Positions 7,850 through 17,281 of a stretch of 64,000 nt of DNA are shown here, one piece after another (positions within the stretch are counted from its first letter, which is position 1; the number at the start of each line of letters is the position of its first letter). The notes below the pieces were generated by a model, which was not told the origin of the DNA, made no database searches, and saw only the letters and a list, made by a program, of their open reading frames with translations. Source of the stretch: Hymenobacter frigidus. GTDB lineage: Bacteria > Bacteroidota > Bacteroidia > Cytophagales > Hymenobacteraceae. Location of the stretch: positions 112,421 through 176,420 of the forward strand of contig NZ_BMGY01000004.1 of assembly GCF_014640435.1 (NCBI RefSeq), read 5' to 3'. The translations under genes and the position numbers were made by a program.

Positions 7850-8587
7850 ATGAAAACCAAGCCATTTCTCGCCACTTTCGTCCTCGCGGTGGCTCTAGCC
7901 ACGCCGGTTTTTGCCCAGGATGGGATGAAGACCAAAAGCGACGACGAAAAGACTAAGACCAAAGCCGACGGCATGACCACCAAAACCAAAATGGCGGACG
8001 ACGGCAAGATGAAAGTCAAAGGCAAGTCGCGAGCCGGCGACAAGATGAAGACCAAAACCCAGCCCCGCAAAGGCGACATGATGGGCAACGGCGGTAGCAT
8101 GAGCACGACTACGAGCGGGAGTGAAGGCGTGATGGTGGGTGGTGCCATGATGACGGCCAATAAGGACATCGTGGATAACGCCGCCGGCAGTGCCGACCAC
8201 ACCACCCTGGTAGCCGCCGTGAAAGCTGCCGGCTTGGTTGAAACGCTGAAAGGCACGGGTCCCTTCACCGTATTTGCCCCCACCAACGGTGCATTTGATA
8301 AGTTGCCCGCCGGTACAGTGGCCTCGCTGCTTACGCCCGAGATGAAGCCTACGCTCACCAAAATCCTGACCTACCACGTGGTACCCGGCCGCCTCATGGC
8401 CGCCGACCTTAAAAACGGCCAGATGCTGACCACCGTGGAAGGCGAAACGCTGACAGTGATGGTGGATGGCTCCGGCGTGATGCTGAAAGACGCCAAGGGT
8501 GGAATGTCGAAAGTGACCATCGCGAACGCGGTGTCGAGCAACGGCGTAACCCACGTAATTGACACAGTGTTAATGCCCGCTAAATAA
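7850..8587 (+). CDS. Secreted fasciclin (FAS1) domain protein
   Basis: The product has 245 residues. Residues 1-22 form a signal peptide ([18 protein letters not shown]). Residues ~25-85 are a hydrophilic Lys/Thr/Met/Asp-rich stretch made of repeated KTK and MKTK units. Residues ~105-243 form one FAS1 domain, with the H1 motif region [20 protein letters not shown], the central [10 protein letters not shown], and the C-terminal [19 protein letters not shown]1 domains mediate adhesion or extracellular matrix contacts; the exact partner cannot be read here. The gene ends 70 bases before a bidirectional terminator. Confidence 0.92.
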   Translation: MKTKPFLATFVLAVALATPVFAQDGMKTKSDDEKTKTKADGMTTKTKMADDGKMKVKGKSRAGDKMKTKTQPRKGDMMGNGGSMSTTTSGSEGVMVGGAMMTANKDIVDNAAGSADHTTLVAAVKAAGLVETLKGTGPFTVFAPTNGAFDKLPAGTVASLLTPEMKPTLTKILTYHVVPGRLMAADLKNGQMLTTVEGETLTVMVDGSGVMLKDAKGGMSKVTIANAVSSNGVTHVIDTVLMPAK

Positions 8588-8656
8588 TAAGCGGGACATT
8601 TGATGAGCTCCCAAGCCATTTGGGGCTTTGGAATTGCCTTTCGCTCGTCAAGTATC

Positions 8657-8704
8657 AATCACAAAAAAGCCCTTCAGGTAATTCTGAAGGGCTTTTTTGT
8701 GATT
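8657..8704. terminator. Bidirectional terminator between convergent genes
   Basis: AATCACAAAAAAGCCCTTCA + G, loop GTAATT, then the exact inverted arm ending GCTTTTTTGTGATT. A-run and T-run flank the GC stem on both sides, between the rightward fasciclin gene and the leftward T9SS gene. Confidence 0.9.
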
Positions 8705-8711
8705 GAAGAAA

Positions 8712-10664
8712 CTACAGAATGGCTAAGCGCCGGCCTATGGTGCGGCCATTAGCTAAGGTCAGGCGCACGGTGTAGATGCCGGCCGCCAGCGCGGGCAGTG
8801 GCAGCGTGGGCTGGCCGGCCTGCGCGGCGGGCTGCTCCCATACCACGCGGCCCAGTGCGTCGAGCACGGCGGCGCGGGCAAAGGCCGGCCCGGTGATGGA
8901 AACGGTGCCGTGCGCAGGATTAGGGTACACGCTGAAGGCTTCGGTTTCGCGGGTCGCGGCCGAAGCGGTAGCCACGTTGTTGGTCATCACGGGGCGCATC
9001 ATGGGCGCGCCCCGGTTCAGAGAAGCGGGGTTGGCCAGCCAGGTGCCGAAGTTATCGCGCCGCCAGAAGTAGCCCGCTGGGATAGAACTGTTCAGGTCGA
9101 GGCCATACTGCAGGTTGCGGCTCTGCGAGGGCTGGGTGAAGCCCACGTAGAAGGTGCCGGATACGGGCACGGGCTGGTCGAAGGTGACTTCGAAATATTG
9201 CCAACCCGCCGGAAACGCCGCCGCGGCCGGGATGGTAACAGTTTTGCTGGCGCGGGCGGCGGTAGCGGGCTGCCCGCTCACATCGTCCCACACGCTGATG
9301 GTAACGGACCGGGCCAGCTGGTCGGAGGCCGAAAACACCGGATACAGGCGTAGCGACCGCACGTAGTCGGGCCGGTTGAGGTCGAACCGATACGCCAGGG
9401 CCCCCGCCTGCCCCGTCACGTAGGGCACCAGCTGAATAAAATTTTCGGCCGTGCCATCGTCGTAGGCGTAATACGTGCCCAGCTCCACATCGCGGGAAAT
9501 GGTGTCGTTGGCCAGCGTGCGCGGCGTGGTTTCCTGCGAATTAAGCGCCAGCGTGTAGCGCAGAATCTTGGGGGTGGCCGTGGCAGGCAGCACCGCCCGG
9601 TTGGCCGCACCGGTCACGCTGTCCAGGCGCGGGTTCACGGGCGGGAGGTTGCGGGTGTCCTGCAGCCACGTGCCGATTGGGGCAGCCGCAGGCAATGCGC
9701 GCACGGTGCCCAGCACGCCGGTGCGCAGGGCCAGCGGCCCGGAATTCAGGTTGGTCACGTTCACGCCGAGCTTGGTGTTGAGCTCACTCGTGGGCGAGGC
9801 CGCCGCATTGAACTGCCACACCGGCATGGAGGTGAACCGGCGCAACGGGCTGCGCAACCCACCCGAGGGCGTGTCGCCCCGCAGACCCGCGCTGGTGGCC
9901 ACGTCCACAAACGTAGTGTCGGCCAGGCCCCGGGTGCGGCCTCTGTCGAGCAGCACGTAATCCACGCTCCAGTTGTCGCTATTGTCCGAGTTATTGCCGC
10001 TGGCAATGAACATGAACTGGAAGTTGCCGTGCAGGTATTTGGCCTGATTAAGCAGAATCACCTGCTGCCGGAAGCCGGTGCGCGCCCGCTGGCTGGTGTA
10101 CACCCACACCGATTCCCAGCGGTCCAGGTTCGTTTTCACAAATAGCTCCAGGCTAACGGTGTTGTTGTTCACGTTCGCGCTCGGAGCCCCCACAATGCTG
10201 CCGGCCTGCCAGGCAAAGCTCAGCGCTACCTGGTTGCCGGTGCTGAGTCCACCCAAGTCGATGGGCTGCGACACCAGCGAATCGATAGGGCCATAGGAGC
10301 TGGCCACCATGTTGCTGTAGGTGCGGCCGTTGGCTCGCAGGCCGTCGAGGGTGGCGGCTCCGCGCGTGAGGGGGGCCAGGGCCAGGCGGTTGCTCACGAT
10401 GGCCCCGCCCGTGGGCTTCCAGTTCAGCACTTTTGGCGCGCCTTCGAGCGGTGAGGTAAAATCGTCGAAGAAAGGCAGCGCCAGCGCTGTAGTGCCAGCA
10501 GTGCCGCGCAGCTGGGGGCGCACCGCCGCCGCCGGGATAAACTGAGCGCGCCCTGGGTCGGCCGCCAGCGGCCCCGTAATAACAGCCTGGGCCGAGGCCG
10601 CACCGGCCGCTGCCAGCAACACCAGCAGCAGCAGTTGGCGCGACGCGTGGAAAAGTGTCATCAT
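8712..10664 (-). CDS. Large secreted protein with type IX secretion C-terminal sorting domain
   Basis: The product has 650 residues. A signal peptide (LLLLVLLAAAGAASA) is followed by a jelly-roll-like region that opens with LPFFDDFTS and includes SWQ/WSVDYVLLDRG strands, a pattern seen in secreted Bacteroidota surface proteins. The last ~75 residues are a T9SS type A domain: VYPNPAHGTVSITG, LDALGRVVWEQ, LPALAAGIYTVRLTLANGRTIGRRLAIL. It should cross the outer membrane by the type IX system and be released or anchored at the surface. No enzymatic motif is visible. It is convergent with the fasciclin gene, and repeat copy B follows upstream of its start. Confidence 0.88.
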   Translation of the reverse strand: MMTLFHASRQLLLLVLLAAAGAASAQAVITGPLAADPGRAQFIPAAAVRPQLRGTAGTTALALPFFDDFTSPLEGAPKVLNWKPTGGAIVSNRLALAPLTRGAATLDGLRANGRTYSNMVASSYGPIDSLVSQPIDLGGLSTGNQVALSFAWQAGSIVGAPSANVNNNTVSLELFVKTNLDRWESVWVYTSQRARTGFRQQVILLNQAKYLHGNFQFMFIASGNNSDNSDNWSVDYVLLDRGRTRGLADTTFVDVATSAGLRGDTPSGGLRSPLRRFTSMPVWQFNAAASPTSELNTKLGVNVTNLNSGPLALRTGVLGTVRALPAAAPIGTWLQDTRNLPPVNPRLDSVTGAANRAVLPATATPKILRYTLALNSQETTPRTLANDTISRDVELGTYYAYDDGTAENFIQLVPYVTGQAGALAYRFDLNRPDYVRSLRLYPVFSASDQLARSVTISVWDDVSGQPATAARASKTVTIPAAAAFPAGWQYFEVTFDQPVPVSGTFYVGFTQPSQSRNLQYGLDLNSSIPAGYFWRRDNFGTWLANPASLNRGAPMMRPVMTNNVATASAATRETEAFSVYPNPAHGTVSITGPAFARAAVLDALGRVVWEQPAAQAGQPTLPLPALAAGIYTVRLTLANGRTIGRRLAIL

Positions 10665-10752
10665 GTAGAAGGATTTTGAGAGCCTAACGACGCTGGCGAA
10701 TTAAAAAGTGCGTTGACAAAGAACAGTACGAATGCAGCACATCCTAAGGAAT

Positions 10753-10866
10753 AAAAGCACGTCATGCTGAGCGCAGCCGAAGCATCTTGCGTGTGGTAGT
10801 AAACCAATTGATTGAATTACTGACACACGCAAGATGCTTCGGCTGCGCTCAGCATGACGTGCTTTT
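10753..10866. repeat. Dispersed inverted repeat, family 1, copy B (perfect 43-bp arms)
   Basis: The left arm 10753-10795 runs AAAAGCACGTCATGCTGAGC and on through GCAGCCGAAGCATCTTGCGTGTG. The right arm 10824-10866 is its exact reverse complement; 28 bases separate them. It ends in TTTT on both strands and lies between two leftward genes, so it could terminate transcription in either direction. Confidence 0.95.
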
Positions 10867-10883
10867 TCTAATTGGCGATGAGC

Positions 10884-11645
10884 TTATTTCGCCACCCAGA
10901 TATCTACCAGCTGGCCCATGCGGATGGTGGCATCGGGGCCGGGCACGGGGCGCTGGCGCACCACGGTGCCCGGCGTCTGGCCTTCTTCGGCGGGCTGCTC
11001 AAATACCTCGCCTTTTTGCAGGCCCTGGCCTACGAGCAGCGTCAGGGCTTCATCCTCGGGCATGTTCACGAGGTTGGGCACGGCGAAAGTCTGGTTGCCC
11101 TGGCCGTCGCCCACTACCAAATCTACTTGGGTGCCTTTGGCGATGGATGCGCCAGGCGCGATTTCCTTGCCATTGACGAGCTGCTTGAGCACCGCGCCCG
11201 AAGCTAAATCGGGCACCAGCTGCACTTGTCCCGCCACCAGGTCGTAGCTTTTCAGGATGAGCATGGCCGCTTTTGAGGAGTTACCGGTCAGCTTTGGCAT
11301 CTTGATTACCGGTGGGTTTTTCATGCTCACCTGAATGTAGATTTTGCGGCCTTGCTTCACCTTTTCGCCCGGGGCGGGGTCCTGCACCAGCACCGTGAAC
11401 GGGCGTAGGCTGGGGCTGTAGCTGGAGTCGTCCACGAAGTAGGCTAGCTTGCGCTCGTCGAGGTAATTTTCCAGGTCGGCCACGTTCATGCCCGTCACCT
11501 TGGGCACCGTAATGGTTTCGCCGTGGTGCGTACTCATGGGCAGGTACACATAGAAGAAGCCCAGTACGAGCAGCAGGCCCGCCACGGCGATGAGCACGAG
11601 GTGCTTCACGACATCGAGCGGGGTATTAGAGGTAAGGAAAGCCAT
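10884..11645 (-). CDS. Membrane-anchored PASTA-domain protein
   Basis: The product has 253 residues. Residues ~14-35 form one transmembrane helix (HLVLIAVAGLLLVLGFFYVYL) with a short cytoplasmic tail. Three PASTA repeats lie outside: ~42-108 (VPKVTGMNVADLENYLDERKL), ~110-180 (MPKLTGNSSKAAMLILKSYDL) and ~183-252 (VPNLVNMPEDEALTLLVGQGL). PASTA domains bind peptidoglycan or beta-lactam-like ligands. Bacteroidota carry this kinase-less form beside D-Ala-D-Ala ligase, as here, where the ligase gene lies directly upstream with repeat copy C between. A cell-wall role follows from that context. Confidence 0.9.
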   Translation of the reverse strand: MAFLTSNTPLDVVKHLVLIAVAGLLLVLGFFYVYLPMSTHHGETITVPKVTGMNVADLENYLDERKLAYFVDDSSYSPSLRPFTVLVQDPAPGEKVKQGRKIYIQVSMKNPPVIKMPKLTGNSSKAAMLILKSYDLVAGQVQLVPDLASGAVLKQLVNGKEIAPGASIAKGTQVDLVVGDGQGNQTFAVPNLVNMPEDEALTLLVGQGLQKGEVFEQPAEEGQTPGTVVRQRPVPGPDATIRMGQLVDIWVAK

Positions 11646-11683
11646 TGGGAAAGCGTAGGTATTATTTGGGATAATGAAAGCAT

Positions 11684-11782
11684 GTCATGCCGAGCATAGT
11701 CGAAGCATCGCTACCGCAATAGTAAACCCAATCAATTGGATTAGTTACGCGGTAGCGATGCTTCGACTACGCTCAGCATGAC
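11684..11782. repeat. Dispersed inverted repeat, family 1, copy C
   Basis: The arms are GTCATGCCGAGCATAGTCGA + AGCATCGCTACCGC and GCGGTAGCGATGCTTCGACT + ACGCTCAGCATGAC. It fills the gap between the D-Ala ligase stop (11785) and the PASTA gene start. Confidence 0.9.
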
Positions 11783-11784
11783 GG

Positions 11785-14484
11785 CTATGTGGCTGGTACT
11801 GCCCGCGCCGCCCGCGCCTTGCCAAACTCCAGAATCCGGTCGATAAACGCGTAGGGCGTGTAGCCGGCCAGCGCCGTTTGGTGGAAAATGCAGGTGGCGG
11901 GCGTCATGCCGGGCAGCGAGTTGACCTCGATAATCAGCACCTCGACCTCGCCTTCCTGGCGCACCCGCACGAAGGCATCAATCCGGGCGTAGCCCTGAAT
12001 GTCAAGCACCTCGGCCACGCGGCGCAGCACGGCCTTCACCTCGTTGGAGATGCGCTGGCGTTCCGCGGCATCCACATCGTAGCGGGCGGGGGTGATGTTC
12101 TGGCCTTCGCCGGCCAGGAATTTCTCTTCCAAACTCAGCACCTCGCCGGTGGCCAGGGCCTCGCTGGCCTCGAATACTTCGATGACGAGCAGGCCGTCTT
12201 CATCATAAGAAGTGAGCAGGCCGCCGGTAACTTCCAGAAAATGCGCGGCCCCGTCGCGGCTGATGAGGGTTTCGACTAGAAAAGCATCCTTGCGCGGAAA
12301 TTCCTCCTTGAACCCCAGGTTCAGGGTTTCGGCTGGGGCGGGCAGCAGGTCTTCCTCGGTGCGGAATATGAGCTGGCTGAAGGCTTCCAGCTCGGCCCGG
12401 GTCTTTATTTTCTTCACGGCCGAGGAGCAGCCATCGTCGGCGGGCTTGGCGATGAAAGGGTAGGGGAACTGCGTTTCGAGGCCGCGGTAGAAGCTTTCGG
12501 CATCGGCCTGCCACTCCACCTTAGCGGCCATGCGGTGCTCGGCCACGCGCAGGCCGGCATCGCGCAGGCGCTTGTTGGTCTCGAACTTGTTGATTGTGAC
12601 GCTGCTGCTGGCTACGCCCGAGCCGTTGTAGGGCAGGTTAAATTTCTCCAGCTCCTGTTGCAGGGCGCCGTCCTCGCCAGGGCGGCCGTGCAGGGCGATA
12701 AATACTTCATCGGCCAGCTGGGCCAACTCCTCGAATGAGATGCGGCGCGGCTGGGCCAGTGCCTGTCCGGCGTAAGTGCTGGTGATGGTGCCGGCCTCGC
12801 GGCGGATGCGCGCCAGGATGGGGTGCGGGGCCTCGCCGGCCTCGGCGTGCTCGATTTTCTCACGGATGTCGTCGGCGTTGTCCTTCAGCATCACGTTCAC
12901 GGGCAGCACGTAGAGGCGGTGCTCCTGGGCCGAGCCGGTGAGGAACACCGGCACTGGCGCGTACTTGGCCGAGGAGCTGAGCTTCTCGAAGATATTGCGC
13001 CCGCTTTCCACCGAAATATGGCGCTCGGAGGAGTAGCCGCCCATTATCACGGCCACGCGGATGCGCTCGGTGGTCTCGTGATGACGGCCGGCTACGGCCT
13101 CATCCAGCTTGGCCAATAGCTGCCCGAGCTTCACGGGGCGCAGGCCGGCGCGGCGGCGGGCCGCCAGCGACGTGCGAATGAGGAACGTGAGAAACTGCGA
13201 GGGATTGAGCCCGATTTCGGCCGCTTGGTGGAAGAAGAACGAGGCCGGCAGCATGCCTGAAGTCGTGTTCGGGTCATTCAAAAATAGCTTCCCGTCGTGG
13301 CCCACAAACCCATCCAAACGGGCGTAGACCTGGAAGCCGAACGTGCGGAACATCTCTTCGCAAGCCTCGCGGATTTCCTGGATTTTATCCTCCGGTAAGT
13401 CAATCGGCGTGACTTTGCGGGCCAGGCCAGGTAGGTATTTCGAGCGGTAGTCGAACATCTCCTCGCCCTTCACAATCTCGGTAGGCGGCAGGGCCAGGGG
13501 CACGCCGTTGGGGTCTTCCACCACAATGCAGCTGAACTCGCGGCCCGCTACAAAGCTCTCTACCAACACCTGCATTTCGCCGTCGATGTTGGTCAGGCGC
13601 ACTTCCTCAGCCGTTTCCAACCGCTCATTCAGGGTGAAAAGCAGGGTTTCGGGGTGATAGATGGGGTCGGTTTCGTCGTCGAGCACTACGGGCAGGCCGA
13701 TGCCTTCGCGGATGTCGGTGAGGTGCTGCACCCAAGCCAGTCGGTCCTGCTCGCCCAGGCGCTGCCAATCGGTGCGGGTCAGGGTTTTGCGGAACAGGCT
13801 GCGCTCGATGGCCGCCTCGAATTTGGCCAGGTCGTCGGTTTTCAGAATGCTCACGCCGATGCTCGAGCCCTGGCGCGGGGCTTTCAGTACCAGCGGCAGG
13901 CCTATTTCGCGCACCAGGTAGGCGAGCGTGGCGGCGTGGTCAGTCGTGTCCCATTCCTCAGCCCTGATGACGCGGAAGTCTGGCGTGGGCTGTCCTGTCG
14001 CCTTCAACAGGTTTTTCTGCGCGATTTTATCGATGCCAAACGCTGAGGGCAGAATGCCGGAACCCGAATACGGAATGCCCAGCCACTCCAGCAGGCCCTG
14101 AATGGCCCCGTCCTCGCCGCCCGGCCCGTGCAGGGCCAGAAAGGCAAAGTCCATGAGCAGGGGCAGTTCTTCCATTTGAATTTGCCGGCCCACCTTGGCA
14201 ATGGCGCGGAACCGGTCCTCGTGGCTCAATTCGCCCAGGCTTTCGATGTAAACCTGCAAATGGTGCAGCGACGGCGGCTGCGACGACACCGGCGGGTAGA
14301 AATCCCGGATGGTGCCTTTGTAAATAAACTGCCAGTCGAGTAGAATGAACTGCCCCAGGCTATCCACAAAGATGGGGACGGGCTGAAACAGCGCCTTGTC
14401 CAGATTATCAAAGACGGTGCGGCCGCCGGCGAAGGAAATTTCCCGCTCGCGCGAAGTGCCCCCGAAAAAAATGCCGATTTTCAT
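11785..14484 (-). CDS. Tandem-fused D-alanine-D-alanine ligase (two ligase modules in one chain)
   Basis: The 899 residues hold two complete ATP-grasp D-Ala-D-Ala ligase modules; a normal ligase has ~300-370. Module 1 runs ~1-470: KIGIFFGGTSREREISF, LHGPGGEDGAIQGLLEWLGIPYSGSG, KAPRQGSSIGV. Module 2 begins near residue 480: VAVIMGGYSSERHISVESG, LHGRPGEDGALQQELEKFNLPYNGSG. The metal-binding C-terminal motif is canonical in module 2 (IIEVNSLPGMT) but reads LFLNDPNTTSGML in module 1, replacing the usual Glu. Module 2 therefore looks fully competent; module 1 may be slower, regulatory, or have another substrate. The reaction joins two D-Ala for peptidoglycan precursors in the cytoplasm. It sits upstream of the PASTA gene. 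Confidence 0.92.
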   Translation of the reverse strand: MKIGIFFGGTSREREISFAGGRTVFDNLDKALFQPVPIFVDSLGQFILLDWQFIYKGTIRDFYPPVSSQPPSLHHLQVYIESLGELSHEDRFRAIAKVGRQIQMEELPLLMDFAFLALHGPGGEDGAIQGLLEWLGIPYSGSGILPSAFGIDKIAQKNLLKATGQPTPDFRVIRAEEWDTTDHAATLAYLVREIGLPLVLKAPRQGSSIGVSILKTDDLAKFEAAIERSLFRKTLTRTDWQRLGEQDRLAWVQHLTDIREGIGLPVVLDDETDPIYHPETLLFTLNERLETAEEVRLTNIDGEMQVLVESFVAGREFSCIVVEDPNGVPLALPPTEIVKGEEMFDYRSKYLPGLARKVTPIDLPEDKIQEIREACEEMFRTFGFQVYARLDGFVGHDGKLFLNDPNTTSGMLPASFFFHQAAEIGLNPSQFLTFLIRTSLAARRRAGLRPVKLGQLLAKLDEAVAGRHHETTERIRVAVIMGGYSSERHISVESGRNIFEKLSSSAKYAPVPVFLTGSAQEHRLYVLPVNVMLKDNADDIREKIEHAEAGEAPHPILARIRREAGTITSTYAGQALAQPRRISFEELAQLADEVFIALHGRPGEDGALQQELEKFNLPYNGSGVASSSVTINKFETNKRLRDAGLRVAEHRMAAKVEWQADAESFYRGLETQFPYPFIAKPADDGCSSAVKKIKTRAELEAFSQLIFRTEEDLLPAPAETLNLGFKEEFPRKDAFLVETLISRDGAAHFLEVTGGLLTSYDEDGLLVIEVFEASEALATGEVLSLEEKFLAGEGQNITPARYDVDAAERQRISNEVKAVLRRVAEVLDIQGYARIDAFVRVRQEGEVEVLIIEVNSLPGMTPATCIFHQTALAGYTPYAFIDRILEFGKARAARAVPAT

Positions 14485-14651
14485 AAGTGGAGCAAAGGTA
14501 AGGGGAGAGTGTAGAGCACGCTTTGGCTTGCCCGGTCGAAAAATCGCCGGCCAGCAGCGGGGCGCGGGGCAACCCCAAACAAAATTTGACCGTTGGCCAG
14601 GGGCAAGCTAACGCATGCCCTACTTTCGCATCATCAACTTATCTCCATTGC

Positions 14652-15842
14652 ATGAACACCCTCGATACCTACAATTTCGCCGGCAAGCGCGCCGTGATGC
14701 GCGTCGATTTCAACGTGCCCCTCGACAAGGACTTGCACATCACCGACGATACCCGCATCCGCATGGCCACGCCTTCGGTAATGAAAATCCTGAACGATGG
14801 CGGCTCGGTGGTGCTGCTCTCGCACCTGGGCCGGCCCAAGGGCGGCGCCGAAAAGAAGTTTTCGCTCGAAAGCCTGCTGCTGCATCTGCAGAAGGAGTAC
14901 GGCCGCGACGTGCAATGGGGCGGCGATGTGCTCAGCGACGAAGCGGCCCAGAAAGCAGCGGCGCTGCAGCCCGGCCAGGTGCTGCTGCTCGATAACCTGC
15001 GCTTTCACAAGGAAGAAGAAGCCGGCGACCCGGCTTTCGCCGCCCAGCTGGCGGCCCTGGGCACGGTGTACGTGAACGATGCCTTCGGCACCGCGCACCG
15101 CGCCCACGCCTCCACGGCCGTGATGGCCAGCTCCTTTGCGCCGCAGGACCGGGTGGGCGGCTACCTGCTCCAGTCCGAAATCGACAACGCCAAAAAAGTG
15201 CTGGAGCACGCCGACCGGCCCTTCACGGCCATTATGGGTGGGGCCAAGATTTCAGATAAGATTCTTATCATCGAGAAGCTGCTCGATAAGGTGGACAACC
15301 TGCTCATCGGCGGGGGCATGGCTTACACCTTTGCCGTGGCGCAGGGCGGGCACGTGGGCAGCTCGCTGCTGGAAGCCGACAAAGTGGACCTGGCCCGGCA
15401 GCTCATTCAGAAAGCCAAGGACAAGGGCGTGAACCTGATGCTGCCCGCCGACTCGCTCATCGCCGACCGGTTTGCCAACGACGCCAACGTGGACATCGCC
15501 GCCAATACCAGCATCCCCGACGGCTGGATGGGCCTCGACCTGGGCCCTGACAGCCGCGAAGCCTTCGCCGACGTCATCCGCGACAGCAAAACCATCCTCT
15601 GGAACGGCCCAATGGGCGTGTTCGAAATGAGCAACTTCTCGCTCGGTACCGAGTACGTGGCCCGCGCCATTGCCGAGGCCACGGCCGCCGGAGCCTACTC
15701 GCTCATCGGCGGCGGCGACTCGGCCGCGGCGGTGCAGCAAATGGGCTTCGGCGAGCAGGTGAGCTACATTTCGACCGGCGGCGGCGCGCTGTTGGAGTAC
15801 ATGGAAGGCAAGGAGCTGCCCGGCGTAGCAGCCTTGGGCTAA
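14652..15842 (+). CDS. pgk: Phosphoglycerate kinase
   Basis: The product transfers a phosphate from 1,3-bisphosphoglycerate to ADP in glycolysis. The start is ATG 14652 ([25 protein letters not shown]), giving 396 residues, the usual length; the open frame upstream to 14523 lacks the family's N-terminus. Visible motifs are [47 protein letters not shown], the hinge [21 protein letters not shown] and the C-terminal [10 protein letters not shown] strong terminator follows 50 bases after the stop. Confidence 0.98.
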   Translation: MNTLDTYNFAGKRAVMRVDFNVPLDKDLHITDDTRIRMATPSVMKILNDGGSVVLLSHLGRPKGGAEKKFSLESLLLHLQKEYGRDVQWGGDVLSDEAAQKAAALQPGQVLLLDNLRFHKEEEAGDPAFAAQLAALGTVYVNDAFGTAHRAHASTAVMASSFAPQDRVGGYLLQSEIDNAKKVLEHADRPFTAIMGGAKISDKILIIEKLLDKVDNLLIGGGMAYTFAVAQGGHVGSSLLEADKVDLARQLIQKAKDKGVNLMLPADSLIADRFANDANVDIAANTSIPDGWMGLDLGPDSREAFADVIRDSKTILWNGPMGVFEMSNFSLGTEYVARAIAEATAAGAYSLIGGGDSAAAVQQMGFGEQVSYISTGGGALLEYMEGKELPGVAALG

Positions 15843-15890
15843 CCTGCAATTATACCCGTCACAAAGTGGTTTGCGACGAGTATAACGGAT

Positions 15891-15930
15891 AAGAGAAACC
15901 CCGGCTGCGCAAGCGGCCGGGGTTTCTCTT
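15891..15930. terminator. Bidirectional terminator after pgk
   Basis: AAGAGAAACCCCGGC and GCCGGGGTTTCTCTT form a 15-bp stem around TGCGCAAGCG, between the convergent pgk and MbnP-like genes. Confidence 0.88.
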
Positions 15931-15978
15931 ATGGGTGCAATACTGTGTCTGGGCTCCTAAGAGTGGTTTCTACTACTA

Positions 15979-16794
15979 TCAGTTGGCGTGAATGTGTCCC
16001 ACTGAGAACATGCCGGCCGCGATGTTGTCGGCAATTTTCACGGCGGGCACACCACCCATGACGCTGTACGTATCGGCGAACTTGATGAGGTTGGGGCCGC
16101 TAAACATCCTGGCGATGTCGACGTGCATGTGGATTTCGGGCGAGTGATTGGCGCGCACCAGCATGGGCGATTTATTGGCCGGGAATGGGACCGTCACCGT
16201 CCGGATGGTGTTGGTGCTGGCCTGCTTGTAGCCGGCGATGTGGAACGTAAGTCCGCCCGAGCGCGCCTTCGATGAGTAGCCCCCCAGGTTCAGGTTGATG
16301 AATTCATCCACACCATTCATAGTCCAGAGCATGCCGTTGTTGGAACTGAGGGCCACTTCGGTAAAGTTGCCCGCTTTGGTGCGGGCACTGTCCACACCCA
16401 CCAGGAAGCTGATGCTGGTATAGTCGCCCACCGGCACCTCGCTAAAAACCAAATCCTGCGTGTTAGGCTTGGTTTGGTCCACCAAATAATAGGTTTTTGG
16501 CAAAGTGAAGGTCGAATTATCGGCCTTCAGCAGCTTCACGTTGGAAACGTAGTATTTGAACGTGCTCACGGTGAAGTCATCGCCGTTGGCATTGGTGTAA
16601 GCCCCGGTGCCGAGCACGAGCGAACCGAACGTGGGGGCGCCAGTAGTCGGATTGGGCATGGTTACGCCATTATCCATGTGCAGCGTGACCGTGCCCGTGG
16701 CGGCGGGTACTGCCGCGTCCTGCTTGCAACCCGTGAGGGCAAGAGCGGTCAAGGCGCAGACCCCGGCAGGAGTGGAAAGCGAAAAACGTTTCAT
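15979..16794 (-). CDS. MbnP-like lipoprotein (copper-related family)
   Basis: The product has 271 residues from ATG 16794 (MKRFSLSTPAGV); the alternative start TTG 16812 adds six residues. The N-terminal segment ends in a lipobox LTGC, so the mature protein is lipid-anchored at Cys. The body matches the MbnP-like domain: FKYYVSNVKLLKADNS, YYLVDQTKPNTQDLVF, VPVGDYTSISFLVGVDSAR, GMLWTMNGVDEFINLNLGGYSS, HMHVDIARMF and the terminal SVGHIHAN. The family is named for a methanobactin-associated copper-binding protein. In Bacteroidota it usually travels with a cytochrome-c-peroxidase-like MbnH; no such partner lies nearby here. It is convergent with pgk. Confidence 0.85.
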   Translation of the reverse strand: MKRFSLSTPAGVCALTALALTGCKQDAAVPAATGTVTLHMDNGVTMPNPTTGAPTFGSLVLGTGAYTNANGDDFTVSTFKYYVSNVKLLKADNSTFTLPKTYYLVDQTKPNTQDLVFSEVPVGDYTSISFLVGVDSARTKAGNFTEVALSSNNGMLWTMNGVDEFINLNLGGYSSKARSGGLTFHIAGYKQASTNTIRTVTVPFPANKSPMLVRANHSPEIHMHVDIARMFSGPNLIKFADTYSVMGGVPAVKIADNIAAGMFSVGHIHAN

Positions 16795-17281
16795 CGAAAA
16801 AGGCGAAGGCAAATGCTAACGAATGATTGAAAGCGTCGCGTTGATGCGCGGGCAGACCCTGCTGTAATTAGGGCACAGTGGGGTGGGAATAAGCACATTG
16901 CTTTCGGTAGGTTGAAAGCAACGCACTTGCAATCAGGCGGGTAGGAGGGGCGGCAGCACCAGGGCGACGAGGAAAAGAGCTGGAAAGCGAGTCACGGACG
17001 AAACCGGGGGCAGTGGCCACTCAAGGTAAAAGTAAGCGGGGAAGGGAACGCCGGAATCAGGAAAAGACGAAGACTTAATGACCAGCAAGCGTCTAAATTG
17101 ACAGCAATCCGGGCGCAAAATAGTGCCGTGACAAGCCTTTTGCTGAAGTGAGCCAGTGCTGTATTCAGCTTCGCTGATGCGGGAAGTAGGACGCAACAGC
17201 CTTGGCTTGAGAGGTTCCGTGCAAGTGCGCCGGTTCGGAATGTATCTTTAGCCACTGCTTTTCTTTACTTCCTTACATTTT
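16795..17281. other. Gene-free stretch between divergent genes
   Basis: These 487 bases separate the leftward MbnP-like gene from the rightward protease gene. Only a small hairpin, TTGCTTTC / GAAAGCAA near 16902-16924, and a TATCTTTA box near 17242 (close to the TAnnTTTG promoter pattern) stand out. The open frames in it look random in composition. Confidence 0.5.

Noticed and set aside
16933..17255. Two leftward 87-codon frames in the gap before the protease gene
   Set aside because: They overlap each other in different frames and show no domain, signal peptide or context.
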